A stretch of 64,000 bases of DNA from Diplosphaera chodatii (taxonomy: Eukaryota > Chlorophyta > Trebouxiophyceae > Prasiolales > Stichococcaceae), in contig JAALGY010000051.1 in assembly GCA_032358165.1 (NCBI GenBank), positions 806,001 through 870,000 on the forward strand, read 5' to 3'. The stretch's first letter is position 1. Every line of letters starts with the position of its first letter. The notes under the pieces are model-generated. The model was not told the origin of the DNA and searched no databases. It saw only the letters and a list, made by a program, of their open reading frames with translations. Positions 22,081 through 32,974 of the stretch are shown here, piece by piece. The position numbers were made by a program, and so were the translations under genes.

Positions 22081-23923
22081 TCATACCGGCGGCTGCGGTG
22101 AGGCCTTCGGACTGCCCCGCTCGCCAAGCTGTGTGTCAAGGTGCTTGGAGGACAGCTGAGCGTTGGTGATGATGCGCCGATTCTCGTCCTCGTGGAACGG
22201 CACGAAGACCTGCACAAACGACCAGTCAAGTGGATGTGGAGGCAGGTGCAGCCGGTAATGCTCATGAACGTTGATCAGCCGGTCCATGTGACACCAGGGT
22301 GTTGCTGTTCATGGAGAAACGTGCACACCGGCTTGCCACGCCGCTCGCGCCAGACCAGGAGGGCAAGGCACGCTGTCAGCGCGACCACGAGGACCGACGC
22401 AATAACAATGCCGGCAATGGCGCCGCCAGACAGCTTGCTTCCGCCGCCGCCGCCGCCCGGCGCAGCCGCAATCTCTGCAAGGTCCAGGAATTGGCGCTGG
22501 AGATGACTCCACATGGGCCACAGTAACACCGGATGCTCCATGACAGATGGTTGCTGCAGCACCGGCATAACAGGCAAGTGCTGCATCGGCACAAGGTTTG
22601 GTCCCCACCCGTGCTGCTGGTTGAAGCATTCTCACTGACTTTTGCACCGCAGTTGGTGCCAGCAAAGCCAGCCGGGCATGTGCAGGCAGTGCCGGCGGCG
22701 TTGCAGGCCCCGCCGTTCAGGCAGTACACCTGCATGAGCCCTGGTGATGCACGTTAGACTCAGCTGCCAGCATGCATTGCCAGACACACTTGCTGCCCGG
22801 CCTGCGTTGTAGCTCAGAAATCGGTCTTGTTACTTGCGAAGCAGAGCCCCGTCATGAGGGTTACTCTGGCTGGCCAAACCACAAAGATACGTGACCATTG
22901 GATCGCACAAGTCGACGCTCATGGCAGAAGTAGCCACGAGAAGGAACAGCATCGACCTGGGGGCCGCAGATATCGGCGTTCAGGGCGGCAGCGTCCACCT
23001 CACACCGCTGGCCCACAAAGCCTGAAGTCGAGCGAGCAACAGAGTCTGCGCCCGTCCAGTGCACCATTCCTGCCATCCCGGCAGCGTACTATGAGCGTGA
23101 CAATGTGCCGCCACCAGCTTGCTGCACCTGTTGGGCAGATGCAGATGGCGCCGCTCTGGACGTTGTTGAGGTTCTGGCACGTGCCGCCATTGGTGCAGGA
23201 CAGGCCGTTGCCGCAGTCATCAACCAGGACCTGGCAGTTGCCGCCGCTGCATGTCCAGCGGACGATCTGTCATATCGGTGCCCACATCGAGCACAACGGA
23301 CATCCACTTGCGCTACCGACATGTCAAGCGGTCGTGTCGTGGTGCGAGTCAAATTGCGAGCAGTCAGCCTGCAGCTCCGCACCGTGTGCCCGCTGGGCAG
23401 TTGCACTGGTACGCGTCGGTGTTGAACAGCTTCTCGCACGTGCCGCTGTTCAGGCAGTACACGCCGCCGCCGCACTCTGTCGAGGCCAGCTGGCAGGAGG
23501 CCCCGCGGAATGTTGCACCCGATGCTGGGTCCTGCAGTCGCGGGCAAGAGGTACGTTGTGTCCGTCACCGTGCCCATGCACTAATCATCTAATCATCTTC
23601 ACTGATGCTGCACTGGCATGTGCAGCCGCATGGCAGCCATTTGCTATTCTGCCTGGGGGCTTTGACCTGATACTGTGCAGTAGGCGCAGCAGCCACCAGC
23701 ACTGTGGCCGAGAAAGACGACACTTTGCAGCATGCTCACTACTAGCACAGCCCGCCAGACATCGTGCGCATTCCACCTGGTTGCAGGCGCAGGTTCCGTT
23801 CACGCTGCTGAACGGCTGGTCGTTGGCGCAGCGGGCAGGCGGCGTGGGCTGCCCCGCAGCGGGCACCGCCGCCAGCGCCGCTGCCGCCACAATCAGTACA
23901 CCCAGGAGCGCCGACGTGCCCAT
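22081..23923 (-). CDS. Type I membrane protein with EGF-like repeats
   Basis: About seven exons. The first encodes a signal peptide (MGTSALLGVLIVAAAALAAV, then PAAGQ) and a Cys-containing segment. Cys-rich exons follow with EGF-like spacing: CGGGVYCLNSGTCEKLFN and QCNCPAG (about 23395-23520), CGNGLSCTNGGTCQNLNN with CICPTG (about 23110-23230), GFVGQRCEVD (about 22950-23020) and VYCLNGGACNAAGTACTCP followed by AGFAGTNCG (about 22640-22735). After a Gly linker there is a transmembrane helix, GAIAGIVIASVLVVALTACL. A short cytoplasmic tail begins RERRGKP and continues, via a phase-0 junction, to HYRLHLPPHPLDWSFVQVFV and ends PKASPQPPV then stop at 22081. The design suggests a surface adhesion or receptor-like role (inference). 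It shares a 659-bp divergent promoter with the beta-propeller gene. Confidence 0.78.
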
Positions 23924-24582
23924 CTTGGGGTGAGCTGAGGATCACCCTGCATCCTCGCCAGCGCTCACGGATCGTCAGGCGCAGTTGGGCAAGGGGTGGG
24001 AACTGCTTGCGGCATTGTCATAGCGTAGCATTGCGCTGCGGAACCCAACCGACGGACGGGACTGGGAGGTCTGTGACGCCCAGATGGCACAGCAGCGGAA
24101 CATTTGGCAGTGTTTTGTTGATGATTGGACGTGGATGCGTCTAAGGACTGCTTAGTAGGGTGGACGGAGCGAGGCCAGACTGCCTCCATGCAGCACCATG
24201 CCGGCTTTCCAGGCACATCACGACTTTGACAGCCGCCATCACCTGGCAGACGTTGACCGCAGCACCCCTCAAACGGCTGTGCTAGCAGCAGCGCATCAGC
24301 AGCCGAGCCGCTGGCAAGTCTTGATGCAACGCGGACACAGACAGTGAGCGGAGTGTACAAGGGACGACCCTCTCCCACCAAACCCCGCGGCCACGGGTGT
24401 TGATCAAGCTTTCAAGCTAGAAAGTGGTGAGCGATGCTAGCCGTCGCTCTCATAATCACGCCGACTCGTGGGACGAGGGTTTGACGTGATCATCAGGGGG
24501 CAAACGTGGGCGAGTCGATCGTGAAGGCGTCTCACTTTTGCATTTGCGCCGGACCAGCCCCGACCAATACACCCTCGGCACC
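23924..24582. other. Divergent promoter region of two surface-protein genes
   Basis: About 660 bp between the EGF-like gene and the beta-propeller gene, whose starts face away from each other. No convincing frame. Confidence 0.6.
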
Positions 24583-27147
24583 ATGCAGCGCCTCAGTTAC
24601 GCTCTCATATGCGCTGCCACCATCCTGGCGGCAGCTGTGGTCCAGCCAGCAGCCGCCGTCCGCTCAGGTGCGAGACTTGTTGCTTTGAAGGCATTCTGGC
24701 AGAACCTCCTGACTCCGCACGGCGTAGTGCTCCGTGACTGCCCTCATCGCGCTCAAAGCAGACATATTGTCGCTACCAGCACTCGGTGGCCCTGCCGCGC
24801 TGCCGCCGGGCCGCGCCACCGATTTTCGTTATCCTGCCGCTCACGCGCAATTGCGATACACTGGAGCCCCTGAGGCAGCGTCCGGGCCGACCCACGCTGA
24901 TATACCCAGATGAAACAGTATAGAGCAGGCAGGCTGCTCGGGCGCCGCCGCGGCGCGGCCGCCGCGCTTGGCACGAAAAATCTCGCACCGTGCACGTGTG
25001 TTCGCTCCCCGCAACCGGGTTACCTCCCAGCACGTAAACCCCGAAAAGGCGCCCCTGTGGTGCAAATTACTCGCCTTTGAGCCCATGTTCTCATTGGCCC
25101 AGCAACATCGCACAGCGCGTGCAGCCCTCCCACTGTATAGTAGTTATGGAAATGTCCCTTTGTTTGACGGCAAACTCATATCTATGCTGATATGCTTGTC
25201 GTGACAGACTTTGCCAGCAACGAATGCAGCCTCTGCTGCGTTCGATGTTGTCATTTGCAGCATGCAAGCGCCAGCGAGACAGAGAGCAACGAGACACAGA
25301 TCGGCTGACCGTCTGGTGGCCATCCAGATGCTTACCTCTGATGGTTCCAGGCATGCTGTCATGCAGGAGATGAGCAGTTTGAAGGCGATACACCAGGGTT
25401 GTTTTACGTTCCTGGAGACCTGGCCATTGCAATTGTGGACCCAACGACCCAGACAAATGTGAAGAACATCACCACCTTTGCTGGCGCACCACTCCTCGGC
25501 CCGGACGGGGAGACCCCCCGCAAGTGGGGCGACGCAATTTACACTGAGGACGCCGCAAACAACCGCTACTACATGTTCATCAATGAGGTGGATGTGTACA
25601 CCGATGCTGACGGCTCAACGTATTCCCACGTCACCGTCGTAGACACGGTGCAGCAGGAGATCGTGGCGCGTGTCCGTGCCGGCCCAGCACTGGTGCACGG
25701 CTACAGCGTCTTCGAGCAGAACGAGTTCTGGGCGCACTCTGACGCAGAGGGCCAGTTCTACGTCATCTCCTTGGACGAGGCTGGCGCACTGGCCTCTCAG
25801 CCGGTCAAGGCTTTCTTTGACAAGCCGGGGCACGGCAAGCTGTTGGTGGACGACCGCATCTACCCTGCCGGCTATGCGACAAACGTGAACCAGCCATACG
25901 TCTTCGAGATTGATCTGGAGAACCGGACGCTGGCGAAGTCCTATCCTTTCCCGGCTCAGCTCGCCAAAGCTTGCCCCGGCACCCACTCCATCGCCTTCTC
26001 GAAGATCAACCTGCACCTGTACATCGAGTGCGTCGGCGGTGGCGGCGTCGTCGAGTGGGACACCGTAACAAAGAAGGTGGTGAAGCAGTGGAGCCAGACC
26101 TTTGGTGCTGTCTACTCCACGCACGATGCCGACAGCCAGTACGTGCTGGTGTCAGACAACGCCAACAACCAGGCCGTCATCTTCCAGCCTTCAGCCACCG
26201 GCAAGGCCAGCACCCTCAAGTACACCGTGCCGGTCCCGGGAAATCCGGGACATCCACTTTTCTACCCCAAAAACGCTGCTGACAACGAGACCACCTTCTC
26301 GGAGTACCTGGTGTTCTTTCCCCTGACACGCAACACCAACAAGGCCAACATTGCTGCTGTCACTGCACTGGGCGCCCGCGCATCGGGAGACGTCACGAGC
26401 CCCGATTACGCCGGGGAGCCCTTCGACTGCAAGTACGCGCCAGCCACGGCACTCGACGCCGCTGGCAGCGCCGACTCACAGACGGGACTGCCGCTGGCTA
26501 CAGGGTCGGGTGCGACGCCGGACTGTGGCTCCTGCGCGCCGCAGGACCCCGCCACCGACTTCCTTCCCAGCCTGTCCGGCTTCAGGTACTTTGATGTCCA
26601 GAAGGTCATTGCGCAGGGCCCCGGCAATGCTTCCACCACCACTGCCACGCTGATTCCGGCCGGGGCCATCCTCCCGGCAGCCGCTGAGGGCAACGACACC
26701 AACCAGTGCGCTTACGCTGGCGAGGACTCCCGTGAGGGCCACAGGGGCGGGCGCTACGTCGCCGTCTTTGCCGATGTCCCCGCGCCTGCGCTATATGTGG
26801 TGGACGCCAGGGCATCTGGTGGCCCGAAGCTGCTGGGCACCGCACCCGTCGGCGCCAACCCAGCGCGCACCAGCTGGGCACCCGTCCGCACCTACGCCGC
26901 TGGGAGGACCCCCGACGCTACGATCGTTGGTGGCGGCGTTGCTCCAGTGTCGGGCGGCCCCGCACCCGCCATCGAAGTGCAGGAGTCTGGTGTCATGGCG
27001 GATGCACCCGCCCCTGCTACGAGCACCACCCCTGCTGCATCCACCACCACCCCTGCGCCGGCGCCCCAGGGTGGCCTCCGCAGCGCAGCCTTTGCGGTGG
27101 GCGCGACAGCTGCGGCTGTGGCCGCGGCGCTGGCTCTGGTGCTGTGA
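24583..27147 (+). CDS. Secreted beta-propeller-like surface protein with GPI-anchor-like tail
   Basis: Two exons joined in phase 1 (intron 24668-25366). Exon 1 encodes a signal peptide, MQRLSYALICAATILAAAVV then QPAAAVRS. Exon 2 continues GDEQFEGDTPGLFYVPGDLA. The mature region has repeated blade-like units: AIAIVDPTTQTNV, SHVTVVDTVQQEIVARVRAG, VEWDTVTKKVVKQWSQTFG and LYVVDARASGGPKLLGTAPV. These resemble YVTN/NHL-type propellers. Several N-glycosylation sequons are visible (NIT, NRT, NET, NAS, NDT). A Thr/Pro/Ala-rich stalk precedes a C-terminal hydrophobic tail (FAVGATAAAVAAALALVL), which fits a GPI-anchor signal or single membrane span. The protein would be on the cell surface or in the wall. 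I cannot name an enzyme activity or a specific family. Clean splice restoration of the frame supports the model. Confidence 0.8.
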
Positions 27148-27520
27148 TAGGACTGGGCCCTTCCGGGACTTGGGATTTAGTTGTGTGACGAAATCGACAA
27201 ACGGGCGGTCAATTCCTATAGTATGGGAATGGGAAAGCGGAACAAGCAGGATTGAAACTGCTGCATCGCGTACAAACTTGCTGGACCCTGCAGACTGATG
27301 AGCAGGCTTGTGCATTTCAGCTGTGAGGATGAGTGCTGTGCTTGACTTGCGTGATGAGGGCTTTAGGGGTCTGGGTTATCATCAGCCTGGCTGAGAACAT
27401 CGAGCGAACAACGATCACCAATACAATCATCTCGTACCAAGCACCTAATGAGCACTGCTCTCGAACCGAAACCATGCACGCTCTACCACTGAAGTACCCG
27501 GTACTTCTCCTTACACTTTG
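27148..27520. other. Convergent 3' region
   Basis: Gap between the stop of the beta-propeller gene and that of the small membrane protein. AT-richer than its surroundings; nothing coding seen. Confidence 0.55.
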
Positions 27521-28139
27521 TCAACCTCCATAAGGACGAATGCGCCCTGTGGTGGAGGTTTCCACGCACAGGCAGCCAAACAGGATTGTCAGGAACCCAC
27601 CAACCAACACGGCGAACAGAAAGAAGCTGAGCGCGTCGAAGCCCCTTCCATTGATCGTGAAGCCGAGGATGAGAGCACCAGCCACGCCAATGCCCATGCC
27701 TGTGTAAGACCAACAAAATGCAGAGCCTCTGGCAGGGCATCGACACTTTCGCACACAGGCAGTGAAACGGATGGCGATTCGGGAGCTGCCGCCGCCTGTC
27801 GACATGGCAGCACATGCTTGCTGCAGTGGTGTCAGAATGTGCATAAGCTTTGCAGTGTGCCAAGGTGTGCCGCAGGCAGCGCAGGTTGCAGCTGTACTGC
27901 AAGCACGCACGTGGCACTGCATCTGTGCTTCCAACAGTGCCCCAGGCAGCAGCCGCACCTGCGAGCAACGCCAGGCATGCCGCCGCCGTGACGCTGCCGG
28001 CGCGCAGCCGTGCCCGCAGCTGCCCGGCCTGTTCCCTGACGCCTTGCTTGGGCTGCACATGTGGCAAGGACGCTGCTGCTGCTGCTGCTGCAGGACCGTG
28101 TGCTCCTGGGACACCGCCTGCGGCGGCGGCTGGAGGCAT
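27521..28139 (-). CDS. Small multi-span membrane protein, unrecognised
   Basis: Two or more exons. The upstream part (start at 28139, or possibly further upstream in the same frame) has an Ala-rich stretch encoded partly by a CTG/GCA repeat. It is followed by KQGVREQAGQLRARLRAGSV and a hydrophobic segment, TAAACLALLAGAAAAWGTV. The last exon (about 27521-27710) encodes GMGIGVAGALILGFTINGRG, then FFLFAVLVGGFLTILFGCLC and VETSTTGRIRPYGG before the stop. Three hydrophobic helices and an Ala/Ser-rich N-terminus suggest an organelle membrane protein. The exact donor of the first exon was not resolved and no family is recognised. Confidence 0.5.
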
Positions 28140-29394
28140 GTCGATGGCGCTGTGGGTTGCGCTCCTGCTGCCGGGAGTGCAATCTGGATTGCTGCTGCAG
28201 GGCGTGGGTGCCGGCAGGGACTTGACTGCACCCTGCTGTAGGCGGTGAGCATGCGTTTTGATCGCTGTCATGGTGAGCCCGCAATCCTGAGTTCGTTCGT
28301 TGAAACGTGCTGCACCACAAGGTGCATGGAGCCTGGAGGTGTGCGCCGTTGAGCACGCAGCGGGTCGGAGGCGCACATGAATGCGACTTGGACTCATACC
28401 TGACGTGTGCTGCTGGGTCTTCCAGCGGTTTCTGGAGGTGCCTTCACGTCATTAGGTCCGGTGGTCCGCCCCGCAGGTGCGGACATGGTCGTGTGGCGCT
28501 GCGAACAGCTCACATGGCTGAGCCGCAGCGCATCGCGACGCCAGGGGCTGCTCACCTTCAGGGCCGTCTACAAACCCCAGCAGGTCCTCAGCACCTCTGA
28601 TAGTGGCAAAGCAACGCGCAGCTGGTCCTGCAGCTTGGCGACCCAGGCGCTGCACCAGCTGCACCTGACGGATGCACAGGTGTGCCAGTCTCACGGACGA
28701 GCTTCTGCGACCCGCGCCCCGTGGAGCGGCAGGCCCTCAAAGGTACTTTAGAGTCCTGTTCGTTGATGTCACTGGCAGCACGCAACAACGCTGATGTCGA
28801 CGGCGTGTGCACGATGTGAGCAGGTTGGCTCGCACGACTCGGCAAAATGTGTTGCAGGTGCGAACGCAGTCAGCGTGTCGGGGTCCGAACACAGTGAAAG
28901 TGTCGGTAGGTAAGTGGAGGTCTGGCCCGCTGACTTCACGCTTGTCGGGCACCTCGGTGCAACAAGTTTGTGCGACAACTTCGTGCAGGGTGGCAGCCCG
29001 GTGCAGCCCGAGCAGCTGACAGGCAACTACATGCTCGAGTGGTGCTGCTGCTCGTGTGCTGAACATGATGCAGTCGTAGCAAACCGTGCGAGGTAACACA
29101 GCAATTTACTTACAGCCTGCGACGTGGCCTAGACACGCCCCCTCATGCAGGATGCTGTTGCTGCGCACAGTCCTGCGCCGACCCAAAGCTGACGATACAA
29201 CCCCAAAATTGTGCTGCTGCTGACAAACCACTGCCAACGATCTGGCATGTGAACTAGGTAAAGGCTGGCACGCAGTGCTTGAAACAATTGGTGTGGCCTG
29301 GCAGCAGATGTACAGCAAGTGTGCCACCTGCTGATATGGCTACTGCACGGCAAGCTGCTGCATTCACGCTGTCAATACCCATGTGCGAACGTGC
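28140..29394. other. Mostly unassigned interval holding one tentative gene
   Basis: Includes the upstream side of the small membrane protein, the tentative plus-strand exons at 28604-28913, a 60-codon frame from 28914, and the 3' flank of SDH1. Apart from these I see no supportable feature. Confidence 0.4.
28604..28913 (+). CDS. Possible coding exons of an unrecognised small gene
   Basis: After a candidate acceptor (TGATAG) the frame reads WQSNAQLVLQLGDPGAAPAA, then PDGCTGVPVSRTSFCDPRPV and ERQALK. It can be joined in phase 1 to an exon at about 28861 (GANAVSVSGSEHSESVGR) ending TAA at 28911-28913. The codon choice looks coding. I found no convincing first exon: the nearest upstream ATG frame would need a 38-nt intron. 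Another open frame (VEVWPADFTLVGHLGATSLC, from 28914) follows and may belong to a different splice form. Treat as tentative. Confidence 0.25.
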
Positions 29395-32300
29395 TCAGTA
29401 GGTGCGGGCCTTGGGCGGCACCTCCGGCATGTCCTTCGTCATTGGGTGGTTGTGCACCGGCCGGTAGTCGATCTTGACCTTGTCCTTGCCGGGCTTGGAG
29501 GCGTCCCACCAGCCGACCGTGTGCTTCATCCACTCCTTGTCGTTGCGCTCCGGGAAGTCCTCCCGCGCGTGCGCGCCCCGGCTCTCCTTGCGGGCTTCGG
29601 CAGAGTGCACGGTGATGGCGGCGTTGGTCAGCAGGTTGTCCAGCTCGCACGCCTCCAGCAGGTCCGTGTTCCACACCAGGCTGCGGTCTTGCAGCCCAAT
29701 GTCGTCCAGGGAGTCGACGATCTCGTCGATGCGCTGCTTGCCCGACTCCAGCGTCTCCTGCGTCCTGAAGACCGCCGCATCCTCCTGCATGACGCGCTGC
29801 ATCTTGCCGCGGATCTGCGCCGTGGGCAGCGAGCCCTTGCTGTAGCGCAGCTTGTCCAGGTGCGCAATGGACGCCTCGCCAGCATCCTTGGGCAGATCTG
29901 GCTGCGCGTCGCCCGGCTTCATCTCCTCGCCGACTGTGATGGCACACGCACGGCCGAAGACCACGATGTCCAGCAGGCTGTTGGCGCCCAGGCGGTTGGC
30001 GCCGTGCACGGAGGCGGAGGCGGCCTCCCCGGCGGCCAGCAGCCCCGGCACGATGCGCTCCGGGTCGTCCTTGGTGGGGGACACCACCTGGCCGCGGTAG
30101 TTCGTGGGCACGCCGCCCATGTTGTAATGCACTGTGGGGATGACGGGGATGGGCTCCTTTGTGACGTCCACGCCCGCGAAGATGGCGGCGGTCTCGCTGA
30201 TGCCGGGCAGCCGCTCGGCCAGGATCTCCGGCGGCAGGTGGTTGAGGTGCAGGTAGATGTGGTCCTTCTCGGGCCCCACGCCCCGACCCTCCCGGATCTC
30301 CATCGTCATGGACCGGCTGACGACGTCGCGCGAGGCCAGGTCCTTGGCTGTCGGCGCATACCTGAGCAGAGGCACTTCTTCCACAGTGAGGTGGCCACCT
30401 CGCACCACGTCAATGCAGCGAGTGCATTGTGACATCTGGGACCAACAGTCTATGGATGTGTGACGCAAAGTGAAATTCAGCGTGTGGAGCAGGGTGTCGG
30501 GCGGGCGCACCGCTCCATGAAGCGCTCGCCCTCGCTGTTGCGCAGCACGCCGCCCTCGCCGCGGGAGCCCTCTGTGATGAGGCACCCCGCCCCGTAGATG
30601 CCTGCAAACGACAACAAGATGCTCACTCTGCCGTCAGGCATTCCAATGTGGCAGAATGTGAGCAGGTGCCATGCGCATCCTTGGGGAGCAATCTCTTACA
30701 TAGCAATGTGAACCTTGAGATCAACAATGACCAGTCAAGAGCTTGCGACCACAGGGTGGAGGCCACACCTGTGGGGTGGAACTGGACGAACTCCAGGTCC
30801 TGCAGCGGGATGCCTGCTCGCGCCGCCATCGCATTACCGTCGCCTGTGCACGTGTGCGCTGAGGTGGCTGAGAAGTATGCGCGGCCATAGCCGCCCGTCG
30901 CCAGAATCGTCTGCGACCACAGATAGTGACGACTCTCAGTATGGAACAGACCATGCAGTTGCAAGTGGAGGTGTGGAAAGGGACATGCAGGTGAGATACT
31001 GATTGGCAGCGGCGTGTCGGGACAGTCAGCCTGATGAACACGCCTGCTGTCGCTGCCACCGACCTGAGCTGCCCTAAAGCGGTGCAGGGTGCCATCCTCC
31101 ATGCACATTGCGAGCACCCCCCGGCACGCGCCCTGGTCGTCCATGATCAGATCCAGTGCAAAGTACTCCACTGCGAAGCAAACGCACGTGGGTCTCAGCC
31201 AACTGACATACGCTCATGCTCTGTGCGAGTCAGCTCATCATGACATCAGCACATGGACATGAGGCGCGAGCAGGAAGCGGGCAGCATGACATTTGCCGAC
31301 TGCTGGGCTGGACTCACCAAAGAACTGCACGTTGTGCTTCATGGCCTGCCCGTACAGCGTGTGCAGCATGGCATGCCCGGTACGGTCCGCCGCAGCCGCG
31401 CAGCGGTACGCCTGCCCGCCCTTGCCAAAGTTCAGGCTCTGCATCAGGGCGGACGGCCATCAAGTCTGACCTACAAGGGCCATGCACTGCAGCGATGCAG
31501 GTCCAGCGCGCTCCCTTCCAGTACCATGTCAGGCCGGCATGTCCCAAACTTCTGCCTACCTGGCCGCCAAAGGCACGCTGGTAGATCTTGCCGTCCTCAG
31601 TGCGCGAGAAGGGCAGCCCATAGTGCTCCAGCTCCCGCACCGCCTTGGGCGCCTCCCGACACATGTACTCAATGGCGTCCTGCAGCATGCGGTGCATCTG
31701 CTGAAGTTCTACTGCTGCAACAACCTCCTCTGCTGCACTCGCCTCCCGCTGCAACATCCGGTCTTTAACATTGTGGGACCACCACCATCGATGCAGACCT
31801 ACATGGCGATTTTTGACAGCAACTACAATTGGGGCAGCACCTGGTCGCCTAGCCAGTCAGAACCCTTGATGGTGTCGTAGGCGTGCCACCGCCAGTCGTC
31901 CTCGCTCATGTTGCCCAGCGCGGCATTGATGCCGCCCTGCGCCGCCACCGTGTGGCTGCGCGTCGGGAACAGCTTTGTGATGCACCTGCGCAGCGTACAT
32001 AAAAGATGAAAAGGGTCATCAGCGGACGGGGCACTCACGGTCTGAAACATGCTGACACATGCGCATGGCGAGGAGTGCACGGAAGGCCTGCGCCAGGCCA
32101 AACGCCGACCCAAGAGAATGCGCACTCCCCACCTCCATGCAAGTAGCAACATCCTCACGCAATACTACCATTGTCACATGAGGTGGACCAGGCGACAGAG
32201 CGTGCATCAGAGTGACGTGGCACAGGCCATCAGCTATGCTTCGACAATCGAATGCCACTGCTTGACCGTATCAGCTCGCTCGACATCACCAAATATGGTA

Positions 32301-32597
32301 CGAAAGACAGGGCAGCTGCAGGTGGCACTTCAGCCTGACCGCAGGCTGCGCACTTAGCAGTTTCAGGTCTCAGCACAGCATTTGTAAGCATTTTACCACC
32401 GAAGGTCAATGGCCAACTCACGCTGCATTGAAGCCCTGCTCCGCTAGGCCCACTGTCGCACGCAGCCCAGCGCCTCCGGCGCCCACAACCAACGCATCAT
32501 AGGTGTGCTCGATGACTGGGTATGAAGACTGGGTGCTAAAGCTGCGAGCGGCCTGAGAGGCCGCTCTGAGAGCAAGGAGGCTGTGATGCCGAAGCAT
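29395..32597 (-). CDS. SDH1: Succinate dehydrogenase flavoprotein subunit, mitochondrial
   Basis: Catalytic FAD subunit of respiratory complex II: oxidises succinate to fumarate and passes electrons to the iron-sulfur subunit. The start is at [20 protein letters not shown], an Arg/Ser/Ala mitochondrial presequence. Eight or so exons follow in family order: [20 protein letters not shown] (FAD dinucleotide fold), [17 protein letters not shown] with the His that covalently binds [84 protein letters not shown], and a long last exon (29395 to about 30363) with [36 protein letters not shown] and the C-terminal [10 protein letters not shown]. All catalytic landmarks I can check are intact, and length matches the family. 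A divergent 377-bp region separates it from TIM17. Confidence 0.96.
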
Positions 32598-32974
32598 AAT
32601 GCAGCAGGACAAGGTAGAGCACGTCAATGAGGTTCTGCTGAGCTGAGGAGCATTGCGTCTGCGACACACTCGTCAACTCGTCATCGGGGTGGCTTTACTG
32701 TACTGGCGTTGTTGCAATGTACTTTACAGCATCATTGGCAGGTCCATGGCTGAGCGCAGCCATGCATGCAATGAGTTCTGCAAATTGCAGGGTTGTACGC
32801 TTGCATCTGCAGACGACAGTAAACAGGAGCTCCAGTCTTGCCAAGGAGCTGCGAGTTGCAAGCATACTCAAGCAGTCGACTGGCATAGTGTGCCACCTCG
32901 AGTGCTTCATTTGGGCAATCAGCCAGCTCTGACGGCAGTGCTATTATCAGATACCCGCTGTTGTGTCACACATC
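32598..32974. promoter_or_regulatory. Bidirectional promoter candidate, SDH1/TIM17
   Basis: A 377-bp region is bounded by two start codons of divergently transcribed mitochondrial genes, so the promoters of both must lie here or overlap the first exons. No specific factor site is claimed. Confidence 0.55.

Noticed and set aside
28067..28092. CTG repeat as a stand-alone microsatellite feature
   Set aside because: It is more simply the poly-Ala codons of the minus-strand small membrane protein.
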